64,000 bases of DNA, from NCBI GenBank assembly GCA_964563505.1, contig CAZLXW010000004.1, positions 1 through 64,000 of the forward strand. The letters run 5' to 3'. Under the pieces are notes generated by a model that was not told where the DNA came from, did not search any database, and saw only the letters and a program-made list of their open reading frames with translations. This DNA is from UBA1351 sp964563505 (GTDB taxonomy: Bacteria; Bacillota; Clostridia; Lachnospirales; Vallitaleaceae). A program made the translations under genes and the position numbers. Of the stretch, positions 1-9,286 are shown piece after piece (within the stretch, counting starts at the first letter, position 1; each line of letters opens with the position of its first letter).

Positions 1-900
1 AAGGAAGGCATATATTTTCTGACTTTTCTTATTGAGTATTCTTTGGATAGAATGGATGAGCCGGAAGTTGAATCTTTGTTTTTACGCATTGAAGAAGGTC
101 TAAAACCGGAAGGCCTTATATTATTAAGTCATCAAGCGAAACGTTGGTATGAACAAAAACCGCTTAGAACAAACGTCTTCCTAAATAACAGCGTTTATAA
201 AACGATCGAAGTTCATGACAAAAACCTTCATTTGTTTTTAAGTAAGCTGTTAAATGAGGCATCTCGCAAAGCTTTATTCAGTATATATGAGCAACTGTCT
301 CTTGATGAGCAAAACCAAGTAAGACATTTACTGTGTCACATAATCTGCCGACGCATTCTTATTGACGAAATGGCACCAAGCAAAGAAGATATAAGCATTA
401 TTCAAAGTTGCTATGACCATGAGAAAAATCATAATGCTGGCCTATTATTGACCTTATTAAAGGTTCTCCCAAACCATAAGTATATTCGAGAAATCAATTA
501 TCGTGATATAATAGTTCCATGGTCCTATAAAAACAGTGGAAAAACTTTAGAGACTAGTATACAATATTATGGAGAACTCAATGATGAATTAAGGATTTAT
601 TATCGCTACGAAGAAGATGAAGACTATCATATGGAAGTGATGGAACATTTAGCCTTTGGTATGTTCGTCTTTCCAATATATTTGTTTTATGGAGAGTTTA
701 TGGAGTATTATATTGTAAAAACGATGTCAAATGGTCAAAAAATGATTGTCGTTTCAGATATTATTTATAAACAGACCGCAAGTGCACATATTGATTTCAT
801 AACATTTGCCATGGAAGTTGGAGATAGTCAAGGCGTAAACACGCTTATAGATGAGTATGAAAAATATCTTGATGATACGAGATGTCTATTCCGTATATAG
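1..900 (+). CDS. Unknown protein, C-terminal part (5' end outside window)
   Basis: The reading frame is open from base 1, so this is the 3' part of a longer gene. The TTG at 43 is the first start-like codon but has no ribosome binding site and I do not take it as a start. The visible ~300 residues are acidic and rich in Tyr, Glu and Ile, with no transmembrane segment and no motif I can name. The gene ends 19 bases before the GTG start of the first Hsp70 and is clearly in the same operon. From memory, Lachnospirales genomes carry a large protein annotated DUF5717 beside Hsp70-like genes, and the tail here fits that position. This assignment is unchecked. The role is unknown; a client or scaffold of the adjacent ATPases is an inference. 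Confidence 0.7.
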   Translation, partial: KEGIYFLTFLIEYSLDRMDEPEVESLFLRIEEGLKPEGLILLSHQAKRWYEQKPLRTNVFLNNSVYKTIEVHDKNLHLFLSKLLNEASRKALFSIYEQLSLDEQNQVRHLLCHIICRRILIDEMAPSKEDISIIQSCYDHEKNHNAGLLLTLLKVLPNHKYIREINYRDIIVPWSYKNSGKTLETSIQYYGELNDELRIYYRYEEDEDYHMEVMEHLAFGMFVFPIYLFYGEFMEYYIVKTMSNGQKMIVVSDIIYKQTASAHIDFITFAMEVGDSQGVNTLIDEYEKYLDDTRCLFRI

Positions 901-919
901 AAACAAGGAGGTTATAAAT

Positions 920-2599
920 GTGGGCGTACTAAGTTTAGAACTTAATAAAGGCTTATACATGGGAATTGATTTTGGAACAACAAATTCTGTTGTTAGCATA
1001 TATCAATATGACCAAAATGAAGTACATACATTGAAAATCGATGGATATACAGTGTTTCCTTCAGCAGTACAATTTGAAACGGATTCGATGACAGGAGAAC
1101 TGAATCGTATTTTTGGATTAGAGGCAAAAGAATCTGCAGTGATATATCCGGAGAGTACGATTACATCAATTAAGCGAAGACTCGAATCCGACGAACCTAT
1201 CCAAATAACAAGTAATGATGAGAGCTTTAGTTTTTTACCGGAAGCCATAGTGGCTGAAATACTAGCGCACTTAAAGAATCAAGCAGATGAATATATTCGA
1301 GATGTATTAAATATATTCGGTGCTTTTTCAGGCTGTGTTATTACTGTCCCGGCCAATTCAACCGATAAACAAAAGAGAAAAATGAAAAAAGCGGCGGTGA
1401 TGGCCGGTTTTGATGAAGAAAAAGTATATTTACGCTTAGAACCTGCCGCAGCTGCAATCCAATATGCCATGACCTCAAAAGAAAGCAAAAAAGTATTGGT
1501 GTACGATTTTGGAGGGGGAACATTTGATGCATGTGTGTTAAATATCGAACACATGGATGATTTAAGTGAACCCAATATTTCGATTGTGAGTACATATGGA
1601 GATAACTATTTAGGTGGCAATGATTTAGATCAATTAATGGTTGACTTGATTTATGAGAATTTTTTAGAACAAACCCATCATAGTATTGACTTGTATGACT
1701 TTGATGCACAAGACGGTCTTAGCGTTCAAGAAAAAAAGATGGCAATTATTCGTATAAAGCAAGTCGCTAACCAAGTCAAAGAAAAATTATCGATGACCCA
1801 TAATGCGAAAGTTGTATTGGCTCCATTTATTCAGACGCCTGTTCCGGTGAATATTCAGTTTGAGCTAAGTAGAGACGAATTTTATTTGCATAAACGACAC
1901 CATCAGTTGGATGATCCGGACTATATTTTTGAGCGGATGAAAAATGAATCTGTGGATAGTTTGGTCGATAGAACAATGGATAGTGTGAAAAAATGCTTAA
2001 CCAACGGGCATATTGAAGCCACAGACGTTGACGATATTTTTTTAGTCGGTGGTTCATCGGCGATTCCTATTGTTGAACAAAAGATTAAAGAATATTTTCA
2101 ACAAGAGCCTTATCGGTCTAAGATAAGCCCGGCCTTAAGTATTTCACAAGGAGCGGCGCATTATTGTCATCAAATCATGTTACCATCGACTCGCGGACCT
2201 AAAGTTTACGAAAAAACAATCCATTCCTTAGGTATTGAGATTGCCGGACGACGCTATTTAGAGATAATCAAACGAGATATGGATATACCGGAAGATGGCT
2301 TAGTTGTAGAATCGCCATATATATTTGAAACAAGTCACGACGAGTTAACCAGTATGGCTATTGTCGTATATGAAGACTTAGAACCCAATGAATATCAACG
2401 TAAGTTTGTTTATGAAGATAGTATGCGGCGACTTTCAGGAACGACACTAAGGAACATCCCATCAAGGCCAAAAGGGGAGGAAAAGATTCGAATTCAATTT
2501 AGACTAAATCAAGACAACATGTTAACTGTTGAAGCTCAGTCATTAGATACAGAAGGTATATCCACATCGCTGACTGTTGATGAACTGTATGAAAAGTGA
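920..2599 (+). CDS. Hsp70-family ATPase A, lid missing
   Basis: A 559-residue Hsp70 homologue. The nucleotide-binding domain shows phosphate loop 1 (GIDFGTTNSVVS), phosphate loop 2 (YDFGGGTFDACVL) and the adenosine motif (LVGGSSAIP). It is followed by a beta-rich substrate-binding-like stretch, and the protein ends without the ~100-residue helical lid of DnaK (usually 610-640 residues). I chose the GTG at 920 because an ideal AAGGAGG lies at 905-911. The ATG at 918 in another frame stops after four codons, and the ATG at 959 begins just before the phosphate loop and is the alternative. It is the first of four Hsp70-like genes in one operon. It is unlikely to be the housekeeping DnaK, because no dnaJ or heat-shock repressor gene is adjacent. 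Confidence 0.9.
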   Translation: MGVLSLELNKGLYMGIDFGTTNSVVSIYQYDQNEVHTLKIDGYTVFPSAVQFETDSMTGELNRIFGLEAKESAVIYPESTITSIKRRLESDEPIQITSNDESFSFLPEAIVAEILAHLKNQADEYIRDVLNIFGAFSGCVITVPANSTDKQKRKMKKAAVMAGFDEEKVYLRLEPAAAAIQYAMTSKESKKVLVYDFGGGTFDACVLNIEHMDDLSEPNISIVSTYGDNYLGGNDLDQLMVDLIYENFLEQTHHSIDLYDFDAQDGLSVQEKKMAIIRIKQVANQVKEKLSMTHNAKVVLAPFIQTPVPVNIQFELSRDEFYLHKRHHQLDDPDYIFERMKNESVDSLVDRTMDSVKKCLTNGHIEATDVDDIFLVGGSSAIPIVEQKIKEYFQQEPYRSKISPALSISQGAAHYCHQIMLPSTRGPKVYEKTIHSLGIEIAGRRYLEIIKRDMDIPEDGLVVESPYIFETSHDELTSMAIVVYEDLEPNEYQRKFVYEDSMRRLSGTTLRNIPSRPKGEEKIRIQFRLNQDNMLTVEAQSLDTEGISTSLTVDELYEK

Positions 2600-2606
2600 G
2601 GAAAGT

Positions 2607-4295
2607 ATGTATAGATTTATTGAAGAAAAACAAATCGAAAAAATTGTATTAGAATATATACTGAACAATAATCATATGGAAGATCGGTGCATCGATGTCC
2701 TCAAAGTAGCTTTTGATCAAATGGTTTCCAGAATATTACTTCAGATTAAACTGTATATTGAAAATATTAATCAACTCAAAAAAACCGAAAACTTATATCA
2801 TGTCATTCAAGAAGTTAAAAAGCGGTATGAAACATATCTCGATCAAAGCCTTGAACATATTGGGAACCCAGAGATTCTTGAAATAATAAAAATGATATTT
2901 GATGTGTTAGAAATGCAAAAAGATGATTTCTCAGTTGAACGTGAAAATCCATTGGAATATGAACGTACGCTAATCGAATCCCTTGCCCTACTTAAAGCAC
3001 AAGATGCATTAAACCACTTAAAAGATGAATCGATTCGAGAATTCACCTTACCAATCAGCATATATAATGAATATAAAGATATATTAAAAGACTTTATTTT
3101 AAATGCATACTATACTATGCAAGATGACTTAAAAATAATTGTAGAAAAGCATGCAAGGGAAATCAATATTTATGAAAGCAGATCAGAATTAATTAACTAT
3201 ATTAAAGTAATTAATGAACAAAAAACAATCCTTGAAAGCTTTATTCATATTGATTTAAATATTGATAGTGACCGATTTAATGAAAAGGCCAATCAATTAA
3301 CCAGTGAATTTGTCTATCCCTTAAGAGATACATATCAATATATTTGTTCTACAATTGATGATGTTGAGCATGCAATCAAAAAGTGTGAAAAAGTGGAGTA
3401 TAACTTTGTGGTTAAAAATATTGAATCAATCATAGAGAACAATATTATGAATAATTCAAAATTAATCGCCCTAATGGAGGTTGTCGAAGCTAATAAAAAA
3501 AATACGCTTGATCTTTTCTTAATGCATGTAAATGATGAATTGGTTAAAGTAAGTACAAAAGCAGTCAATAATCTAAAGCGGGTAAGTCATCCTTTTGAAT
3601 TAATTAATTATAGTCTGATTGATCATATGAGCACAATTTTAATGGACGTTCAAGCTTTAAATATTAATCAAGTCGAAGAAGAACATCATCGAAATATTAT
3701 ACAAGGTGTGATTGACACCCTAATGCTTAAGTATGATGTGATAAAAGAAAAGAATGAAGATTATCAACTCGAGAGAAAAGCTAACCAATTGGACGTGACC
3801 AATATAATTTTTGATTTTAGAGAAGAATTTGAAAAAAATTGTAATACATATTTTGAAGAGGCAATACAGGGAACAAGTTCTGGATTCGAACATGTTCAAG
3901 ACCGTTTTGATAAAGTTATTCATCAAGCCATAGATCAGGCTTATGAACGTGAATTAACACATTTAAATAAGGACATTCTTTTTGAAATTAAAAGTCTTGA
4001 AGATATAATTCACCAATCGATTGCGATTCTAATGGAAAATGAACAAGAACTTGTGCAATCCTTTGGAAAAAAAGTGCGTCGTTTGTTTGAGTTGATGATA
4101 GAAGATCTGAAAAAATATCAGGTCGATCGTATTTTTCCGGAACCGGGAGAAAAGTTTAATGGAAGAATGCATGAAATTATTCTAGTTGAAGAATCAAGGG
4201 ACTATATTAAAGGCGAGATTATTCGTACTCAGAATAGTGGTTTTGCTATAAAGGGCCGCATTATAACACGCGCAAGTATTGTTGCAGCAAAATAG
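2607..4295 (+). CDS. Long coiled-coil protein with GrpE-like C-terminal domain
   Basis: A 562-residue soluble, highly helical and charged protein. Residues 1 to about 480 look like extended coiled coil. The last ~60 residues match the pattern of the GrpE beta-wing: IFPEPGEKF (509-517), a His-Glu pair six residues later, then a stretch ending in GFAIKGRIITRAS. In GrpE this region reads roughly G-E-x-F-x-P-x-x-H-E-A followed by G-Y-x-x-x-x-R-V-L-R-P-A. GrpE is the nucleotide exchange factor of Hsp70 and is normally about 180-200 residues, so this version carries a greatly enlarged coiled coil. It lies between two Hsp70 genes, which supports a dedicated exchange-factor role. I chose the ATG at 2607 for its upstream GTGAGGA; the upstream in-frame codons overlap the previous gene. 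Confidence 0.75.
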   Translation: MYRFIEEKQIEKIVLEYILNNNHMEDRCIDVLKVAFDQMVSRILLQIKLYIENINQLKKTENLYHVIQEVKKRYETYLDQSLEHIGNPEILEIIKMIFDVLEMQKDDFSVERENPLEYERTLIESLALLKAQDALNHLKDESIREFTLPISIYNEYKDILKDFILNAYYTMQDDLKIIVEKHAREINIYESRSELINYIKVINEQKTILESFIHIDLNIDSDRFNEKANQLTSEFVYPLRDTYQYICSTIDDVEHAIKKCEKVEYNFVVKNIESIIENNIMNNSKLIALMEVVEANKKNTLDLFLMHVNDELVKVSTKAVNNLKRVSHPFELINYSLIDHMSTILMDVQALNINQVEEEHHRNIIQGVIDTLMLKYDVIKEKNEDYQLERKANQLDVTNIIFDFREEFEKNCNTYFEEAIQGTSSGFEHVQDRFDKVIHQAIDQAYERELTHLNKDILFEIKSLEDIIHQSIAILMENEQELVQSFGKKVRRLFELMIEDLKKYQVDRIFPEPGEKFNGRMHEIILVEESRDYIKGEIIRTQNSGFAIKGRIITRASIVAAK

Positions 4296-4303
4296 GAGTA
4301 AAT

Positions 4304-5551
4304 ATGAAGGCTACATTATGGATTGAGCTTGGAGAAAATAGGAGTGCTTTCGCTATTGAGAACGAGAAAGTGAAAAGCTTGTACTATGTTGATTTAACTG
4401 GTGGATACGGAATGATTCAAATACCTTTTAAAATCGCTTATCTTGACCATGAAGAAGATGTATTATGTGGTGAAGAAGCCGTTTCTTTCGGACATGCGGT
4501 GTGGGCAGGTGAATCAGTTCAAACGACTTATGATTTCTTACATAAATGCATAAGAAAGATTGCCCAGCAATATCATGATCTTAAGATTACATCCATTGTA
4601 TTAATTAATGCAGTAGAGTTCACATCGTATCATTGTGATGCGGTCCAAGCGCAGTTGACAAAGACTCAATATGCAGATGTGCAATGGATATCAATGAAAG
4701 AGGCATTTGTTGGCTATGGGTATCAAAAACAAGTACATGAAAGTTCGTTCATATATTTTAATGGTTCATGGAGTGCATGGTTTGAGTTTCGATATCAAGA
4801 TATCCTTAAGGAAACCGTTCGAGAGGTCAATAAAAATTCAATTGCTTTAGAAGCCATCGATAAATTTTACTTAAGCAAACTCAAAGAAGAACATGAAAAA
4901 ATCTATGGTTCAGAGATTGATATGCAGGCAATTATGCGGACCTATGAAGATCAAAAACTCCTCTTATATCGCCAAATTCAACAGTGTCAAAATGTTCACC
5001 TATATACGTCAATCCAATATCCGCCCAAAAAGATAACCTTAAAATATGTGGACTTTGACATGTTTTTTAAACAATGGCTAGAACGAAGTTTACAGATGTT
5101 TATTATTCAACATGAAAATATCTGGATTGGTGGTGGCTATAATCAAGAATGCTTTTGGAAGCAATTATTGTCTGAACAGAATTACCAATATGATGAACAT
5201 ATGTTGATTAAAGGTGCTATTGCCTTCTTAGAGTTTAGAAAAGCACATAAAAAAGATTTATGTACCACGACAAAAACCCATTGGGGCTATGCAATTATCG
5301 ATCATAATAACAATCAAGTTCCATTTATATTTCCGGGAGAAAAATACCAAAATCCATATATTATCGATGTAGTTCTTACCAATTATCAGCGTAGTGTTCC
5401 TTTTGTACACTTAGATCAAGAAATGAATGAAAACCATCTATTTAATCTATACATTTATCCTGAAAATGCAACAACCCATATAGAAATTACTTTGGAAATC
5501 AGTATTGAAGGACAGATCGAAGAGGTGAAATATGAATATCGAACATTATAA
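4304..5551 (+). CDS. Degenerate Hsp70/actin-fold-like protein
   Basis: A 415-residue protein with only traces of the Hsp70 plan. The N-terminus has a beta-strand-turn-strand (LWIELGENRSAFAI) where phosphate loop 1 would be, but without the GTT motif. The region around FIYFNGSWSAWFEF sits where phosphate loop 2 should be but has no GGG. WIGGGYNQE near residue 285 resembles the adenosine motif. ATP hydrolysis is therefore doubtful, and a non-catalytic Hsp70-like partner is the likely reading. Start ATG 4304 has TAGGAG upstream, and the 3' end overlaps the next gene by 20 bases, suggesting coupled translation. From memory it may correspond to the family annotated DUF5716; that is unchecked. Confidence 0.65.
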   Translation: MKATLWIELGENRSAFAIENEKVKSLYYVDLTGGYGMIQIPFKIAYLDHEEDVLCGEEAVSFGHAVWAGESVQTTYDFLHKCIRKIAQQYHDLKITSIVLINAVEFTSYHCDAVQAQLTKTQYADVQWISMKEAFVGYGYQKQVHESSFIYFNGSWSAWFEFRYQDILKETVREVNKNSIALEAIDKFYLSKLKEEHEKIYGSEIDMQAIMRTYEDQKLLLYRQIQQCQNVHLYTSIQYPPKKITLKYVDFDMFFKQWLERSLQMFIIQHENIWIGGGYNQECFWKQLLSEQNYQYDEHMLIKGAIAFLEFRKAHKKDLCTTTKTHWGYAIIDHNNNQVPFIFPGEKYQNPYIIDVVLTNYQRSVPFVHLDQEMNENHLFNLYIYPENATTHIEITLEISIEGQIEEVKYEYRTL

Positions 5552-7163
5552 AAAAATGATTAGAGAACAAGGTTTAGATGAGAATACATATATTTTAGGT
5601 GTTGATTTAGGAACCACCCATTCTGTGATTAGCTATTGGCACCAACAAAAAAATGCACCGGAAGCAGTTGATATGAGTAACGGATTTGGTAAGATACCTC
5701 TCCCGTCTGTGGTTCAATATCGAAAAGATGAGCTTGATGAAGAATGGATTATAGGATCAGAAGCATTAAATACTTATGTAATTTTCCCGGAATCCACAGC
5801 AATCTCTTTTAAAAGTTTAATGGGAAGCAATCAAGTCGTTTCTCTCAATCGGCAGTCGTTTACACCGGAAGAACTTTCAGCAAAAGTCCTTCGAACCTTA
5901 TTAGACCAGATAAAAAGTATGAATCCCAAAAGTAATCTTGCAGGAATCGTCGTTTCTGTACCATATGATTTCGATGACGCAGCAAAAAAAGCAACGATTA
6001 ATGCATGTCATATAGCAGGGCTCCAAGATGAACTCATCTGTTTAATAGAAGAACCCAAAGCAGCAGCACTTACTTATAATTATCATCATCCCTTTAATTC
6101 CGGTGAAAAAATCATGGTGTTTGACTTTGGAGGAGGGACTTTAGATATTACCTTGTTTGGTGTAGAGCAGGTGACAGACACTGAACAAACGCTTAGCGTA
6201 TTAAGTGAGGGTGGCCAAGCAAAACATGGTGGCGATGTTCTTGACGAAATTTTATATACGCATTTTTTAGAAATCATTGAGCAAAAGGGGATAAATCCTG
6301 ATCAATTGTCCAAAGAAAATCACGCAGAGATTAAGATGCGTGCAAGAGAAACCAAAGAGCGCCTTTCAGGAACACAAAAAATCCGCATTCCATTTCCTTT
6401 CTGTACACCGCCCTTTGTGGCAAACATGACACGGGATGAACTTGAGACTATAGGACTTAAGTTTATTGAGAAGACAAAAACACTTGTCCTAAAAACATTA
6501 CAAGAGGCATATAAAGGCGCTATAAAAGCTGAAGAGATTGATCGAGTTCTTTTGGAAGGTGGATCATCTCAGATGCCATGGATTAAAGCCATGATGATAC
6601 AAATATTTCAAGACCAAAATAAAATATATTTGTCAGACCGACCTGCATTAGATATTTCTTTGGGAGCAACGATTTATGCGGCAATGAAGATGGGCGTTCA
6701 TAATCAAACAGAGCTTGTTACCGGTAGGCAACGAATGAACTTCGAAGTTTGTGTTCCCCATGATATTGGATTTGAGATTGAGCTTGGTGAAACGAAAAAG
6801 TTTTATACAATGATTAGCCGAGGAACACCGTATCGATTAGCAAGACGTTCCCAAGTATTTACAATTGAAGGAGATAGTGAAGACGATATGACGCGCTTAT
6901 CGGTGCGTATACTTGAACGCATCCATAAAGAGCAAGGATTAGATGGGTGTAGTATCATTGGTGACATTGAGGTTTCGGGCTTGCCCAAGCGACCAAGTGG
7001 TCAAACACAATTAAAAGTGGCTCTATCAATAGACGAAGAATCGGGAACGGTTCAAGGTGAAGTTGAAGACTTGGGTTATGGTACTCTATATTCACCGTCA
7101 GGTTTTAAACAGGAATTTATACCGAAACGACATCAAAAGACGCTAGTCATAGACGAAAGGTAG
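5532..7163 (+). CDS. Hsp70-family ATPase B, lid missing
   Basis: A 543-residue Hsp70 homologue. Phosphate loop 1 is LGVDLGTTHSVIS, phosphate loop 2 is FDFGGGTLDITLF and the adenosine motif is LEGGSSQMP, so the ATPase core looks intact. About 130 residues follow the core, enough for a substrate-binding beta domain but not for the helical lid. A 20-residue N-terminal extension precedes the first strand. Start ATG 5532 lies inside the end of the previous gene and has GAGGTG upstream. The gap to the next Hsp70 gene is 6 bases. It is clearly diverged from Hsp70 A, so the three catalytic paralogues are not recent duplicates. Confidence 0.9.
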   Translation: MNIEHYKKMIREQGLDENTYILGVDLGTTHSVISYWHQQKNAPEAVDMSNGFGKIPLPSVVQYRKDELDEEWIIGSEALNTYVIFPESTAISFKSLMGSNQVVSLNRQSFTPEELSAKVLRTLLDQIKSMNPKSNLAGIVVSVPYDFDDAAKKATINACHIAGLQDELICLIEEPKAAALTYNYHHPFNSGEKIMVFDFGGGTLDITLFGVEQVTDTEQTLSVLSEGGQAKHGGDVLDEILYTHFLEIIEQKGINPDQLSKENHAEIKMRARETKERLSGTQKIRIPFPFCTPPFVANMTRDELETIGLKFIEKTKTLVLKTLQEAYKGAIKAEEIDRVLLEGGSSQMPWIKAMMIQIFQDQNKIYLSDRPALDISLGATIYAAMKMGVHNQTELVTGRQRMNFEVCVPHDIGFEIELGETKKFYTMISRGTPYRLARRSQVFTIEGDSEDDMTRLSVRILERIHKEQGLDGCSIIGDIEVSGLPKRPSGQTQLKVALSIDEESGTVQGEVEDLGYGTLYSPSGFKQEFIPKRHQKTLVIDER

Positions 7164-7169
7164 GTAAAA

Positions 7170-9263
7170 ATGGCTTTTTTAGGAATTGATTTAGGAACAA
7201 CAAATACCGTAGGAATGCTGTATGATGACCGAACGGATTTAATGGACGTCGTCAAAGTCGATGGTACGGAAGATGTTTTACCATCTGTCGTTTGTTATCT
7301 CGACGATGAAGTCTTAGTCGGGACCGAGGCGAAAAATAGCGCCGTCATATATGCGGAGGAAACAGTGTTTTCAATCAAACGAAAGATGGGTCAAGAAGAG
7401 GATATCGTTATTGGTGAGCGAGACTTATTGCCGGAGGATATCAGTAGTGAAATTCTGAAAAAAATAAAAAAAGCTGCCGAAGAACAAGTGGGAGAACCGA
7501 TTTCAGAGGTTGTTATTACTCATCCGGCGTATTTTAATGATCGCCAAATCTATGCAACAAAAAAAGCCGGAACACTTGCCGGATTTGAAACCGTTCATCT
7601 CTTAAGTGAACCCTTAGCTGCAGCTATTGAATATGGCTATAAGCAAAGTTATGTTCAGAAGATATTAATCTATGATTTGGGTGGCGGAACCTTTGATGCA
7701 TGTGTTTTATCTGTGGCACAAGACATATATGGGAACAATTCATTTCAAGAATTGTCTGATGTAGGCGATATGCAGCTTGGAGGCGACGATTTTGATCAGG
7801 TGTTAGTTGAAGCAATGATCAATAATTTTGAAAAAAAATACGCAATTTCATTCAGCCAGTTTGAAGAACTTGAACAAAAACAGATGATGCAAAAAATTCG
7901 TGTTGAAGCGGAACGAGCTAAACGAGGGTTATCTGAAGCTAATAAAATAAGTGTCAATATTCATCCCATTACCATAGTTGATGGTGTACCTTATCAACTA
8001 TCCTTTGAAATTACGAGAGACCAGTTTGAAGAGCTTATTCGCGACTATATAGATCGTAGTATGGACGTTGTTGAATCGGCATTAGAACGTGCGGGAGAAA
8101 CAAAAGAATCTATTGATAAAGTTATCTTAGTTGGTGGTTCAACATTGGTGCCAATGGTAAAAAGAATTATTGCCGGCCAAATCAAAGAACCTTATCGAGC
8201 AAGTGATCCTGCAAAAAGCGTTGCTATGGGTGCTGCAATATATAATTACCTGATGCACTTACCAAACAGCAGTGTGGAAATCGGTCAAATCATGCGACAG
8301 CACATCGGAACGAGAGCCATTGTCAATGAAGCAACGGGTCAAAAAGAACTCATTCCTATACTTAAGATGGGTACGGAAATTCCTGCAACAGCAACGGATG
8401 ATGGATTTAAAGTGACGAAAGGAGCAAACGCCGTCCAGATTGATTGCTTTCAATGGGAAGACGGATATGAACAAGAGTGTAAATATATTGGTTCTGTATT
8501 TTTAGAACATATTACAGACGAAAGTGAATTAGCCATAACATATAAGATAAACAGTGATAATCTTTTTGAAGTTGAGGTACTCGATAAAATGACAGGACAA
8601 CAGGTGAATCAGGCCTTTGATCGAACAAAAACGTCAACAGTTATTGAAAGAAAAAGCTCAACACCGACGGCAGATATAACGGGGATGGATATTGTGTTTC
8701 TAATAGACACAACAAGCAGTATGGATGTTTATATAGAAGGTGTCAAGGAAAAAGCCATTGAATTTTCTAATCAATTACATAAAAAAGGCATTGATTATCA
8801 GTTAGGCTTAATTGGTTATGGAGATTTAGGGGAACGTGAAAAACCCAAAAAATACAAGTGGACCAAGGATATTAATCGTTTTCGTAAAAATGTCAAAAAG
8901 TTGCCAAGAAATTATGGGGGCGATATACCTGAATCAACATTAGAAGCTATAGAGACAGGGGTTGAATATTTAGAGAAACGTCCCATGAAAAATGCCTATA
9001 AGGTTTTTATTGTCATCACGGATGCGCCTCCACATATTCCCACTCATGATGGACATTCCTTAGAAGAGGTTATTAGCAAGGTAGAAGATGCAGGTCTTGT
9101 TTGTTATGTTGTCGCAAAAAAAGATCACGACAGTGTTTTGGCGTATACACCTTTAGTCGGTGAAAGAGGGTATTATTATTCAATGGATGAACCCTTTTAT
9201 GATATTCTAGATGAAATAGCATATAAACTCGCAGAACTTGTACGTATTCCAAATGAAAGATAA
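7170..9263 (+). CDS. Hsp70-von Willebrand factor A fusion protein
   Basis: A 697-residue protein. Residues 1 to about 380 are a well-conserved Hsp70 ATPase (GIDLGTTNTV, YDLGGGTFDACVL, LVGGSTLVP), followed by a substrate-binding-like beta region. From about residue 505 a complete von Willebrand A (VWA) domain begins: VFLIDTTSSM carries the metal-site pattern D513-x-T515-x-S517, and FIVITDAPPH carries D618. The VWA domain takes the place of the helical lid. VWA domains usually bind partners through a metal ion, so the fusion suggests an ATP-controlled binding platform. Ser at the first DxSxS position is replaced by Thr, which is common and compatible with metal binding. Start ATG 7170 follows AGGTAGG. 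It is the last of the Hsp70-like genes in the operon. Confidence 0.92.
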   Translation: MAFLGIDLGTTNTVGMLYDDRTDLMDVVKVDGTEDVLPSVVCYLDDEVLVGTEAKNSAVIYAEETVFSIKRKMGQEEDIVIGERDLLPEDISSEILKKIKKAAEEQVGEPISEVVITHPAYFNDRQIYATKKAGTLAGFETVHLLSEPLAAAIEYGYKQSYVQKILIYDLGGGTFDACVLSVAQDIYGNNSFQELSDVGDMQLGGDDFDQVLVEAMINNFEKKYAISFSQFEELEQKQMMQKIRVEAERAKRGLSEANKISVNIHPITIVDGVPYQLSFEITRDQFEELIRDYIDRSMDVVESALERAGETKESIDKVILVGGSTLVPMVKRIIAGQIKEPYRASDPAKSVAMGAAIYNYLMHLPNSSVEIGQIMRQHIGTRAIVNEATGQKELIPILKMGTEIPATATDDGFKVTKGANAVQIDCFQWEDGYEQECKYIGSVFLEHITDESELAITYKINSDNLFEVEVLDKMTGQQVNQAFDRTKTSTVIERKSSTPTADITGMDIVFLIDTTSSMDVYIEGVKEKAIEFSNQLHKKGIDYQLGLIGYGDLGEREKPKKYKWTKDINRFRKNVKKLPRNYGGDIPESTLEAIETGVEYLEKRPMKNAYKVFIVITDAPPHIPTHDGHSLEEVISKVEDAGLVCYVVAKKDHDSVLAYTPLVGERGYYYSMDEPFYDILDEIAYKLAELVRIPNER

Positions 9264-9286
9264 GGAATATATGAAAGGGCTTTAAG

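Noticed and set aside
43..900. TTG at 43 as the start of the first gene
   Set aside because: The frame is open to base 1 and there is no ribosome binding site before 43, so the gene most likely begins outside the window.
1341..1709. Minus-strand open frame opposite Hsp70 A
   Set aside because: It lies wholly inside a conserved gene, has no ribosome binding site and shows no recognisable protein pattern. The same holds for the other antisense frames, for example 15425-15706 and 44724-45191.
920..9263. One of the Hsp70 genes as housekeeping dnaK
   Set aside because: No lid domain, no dnaJ or hrcA next to them, and three diverged paralogues in one operon.
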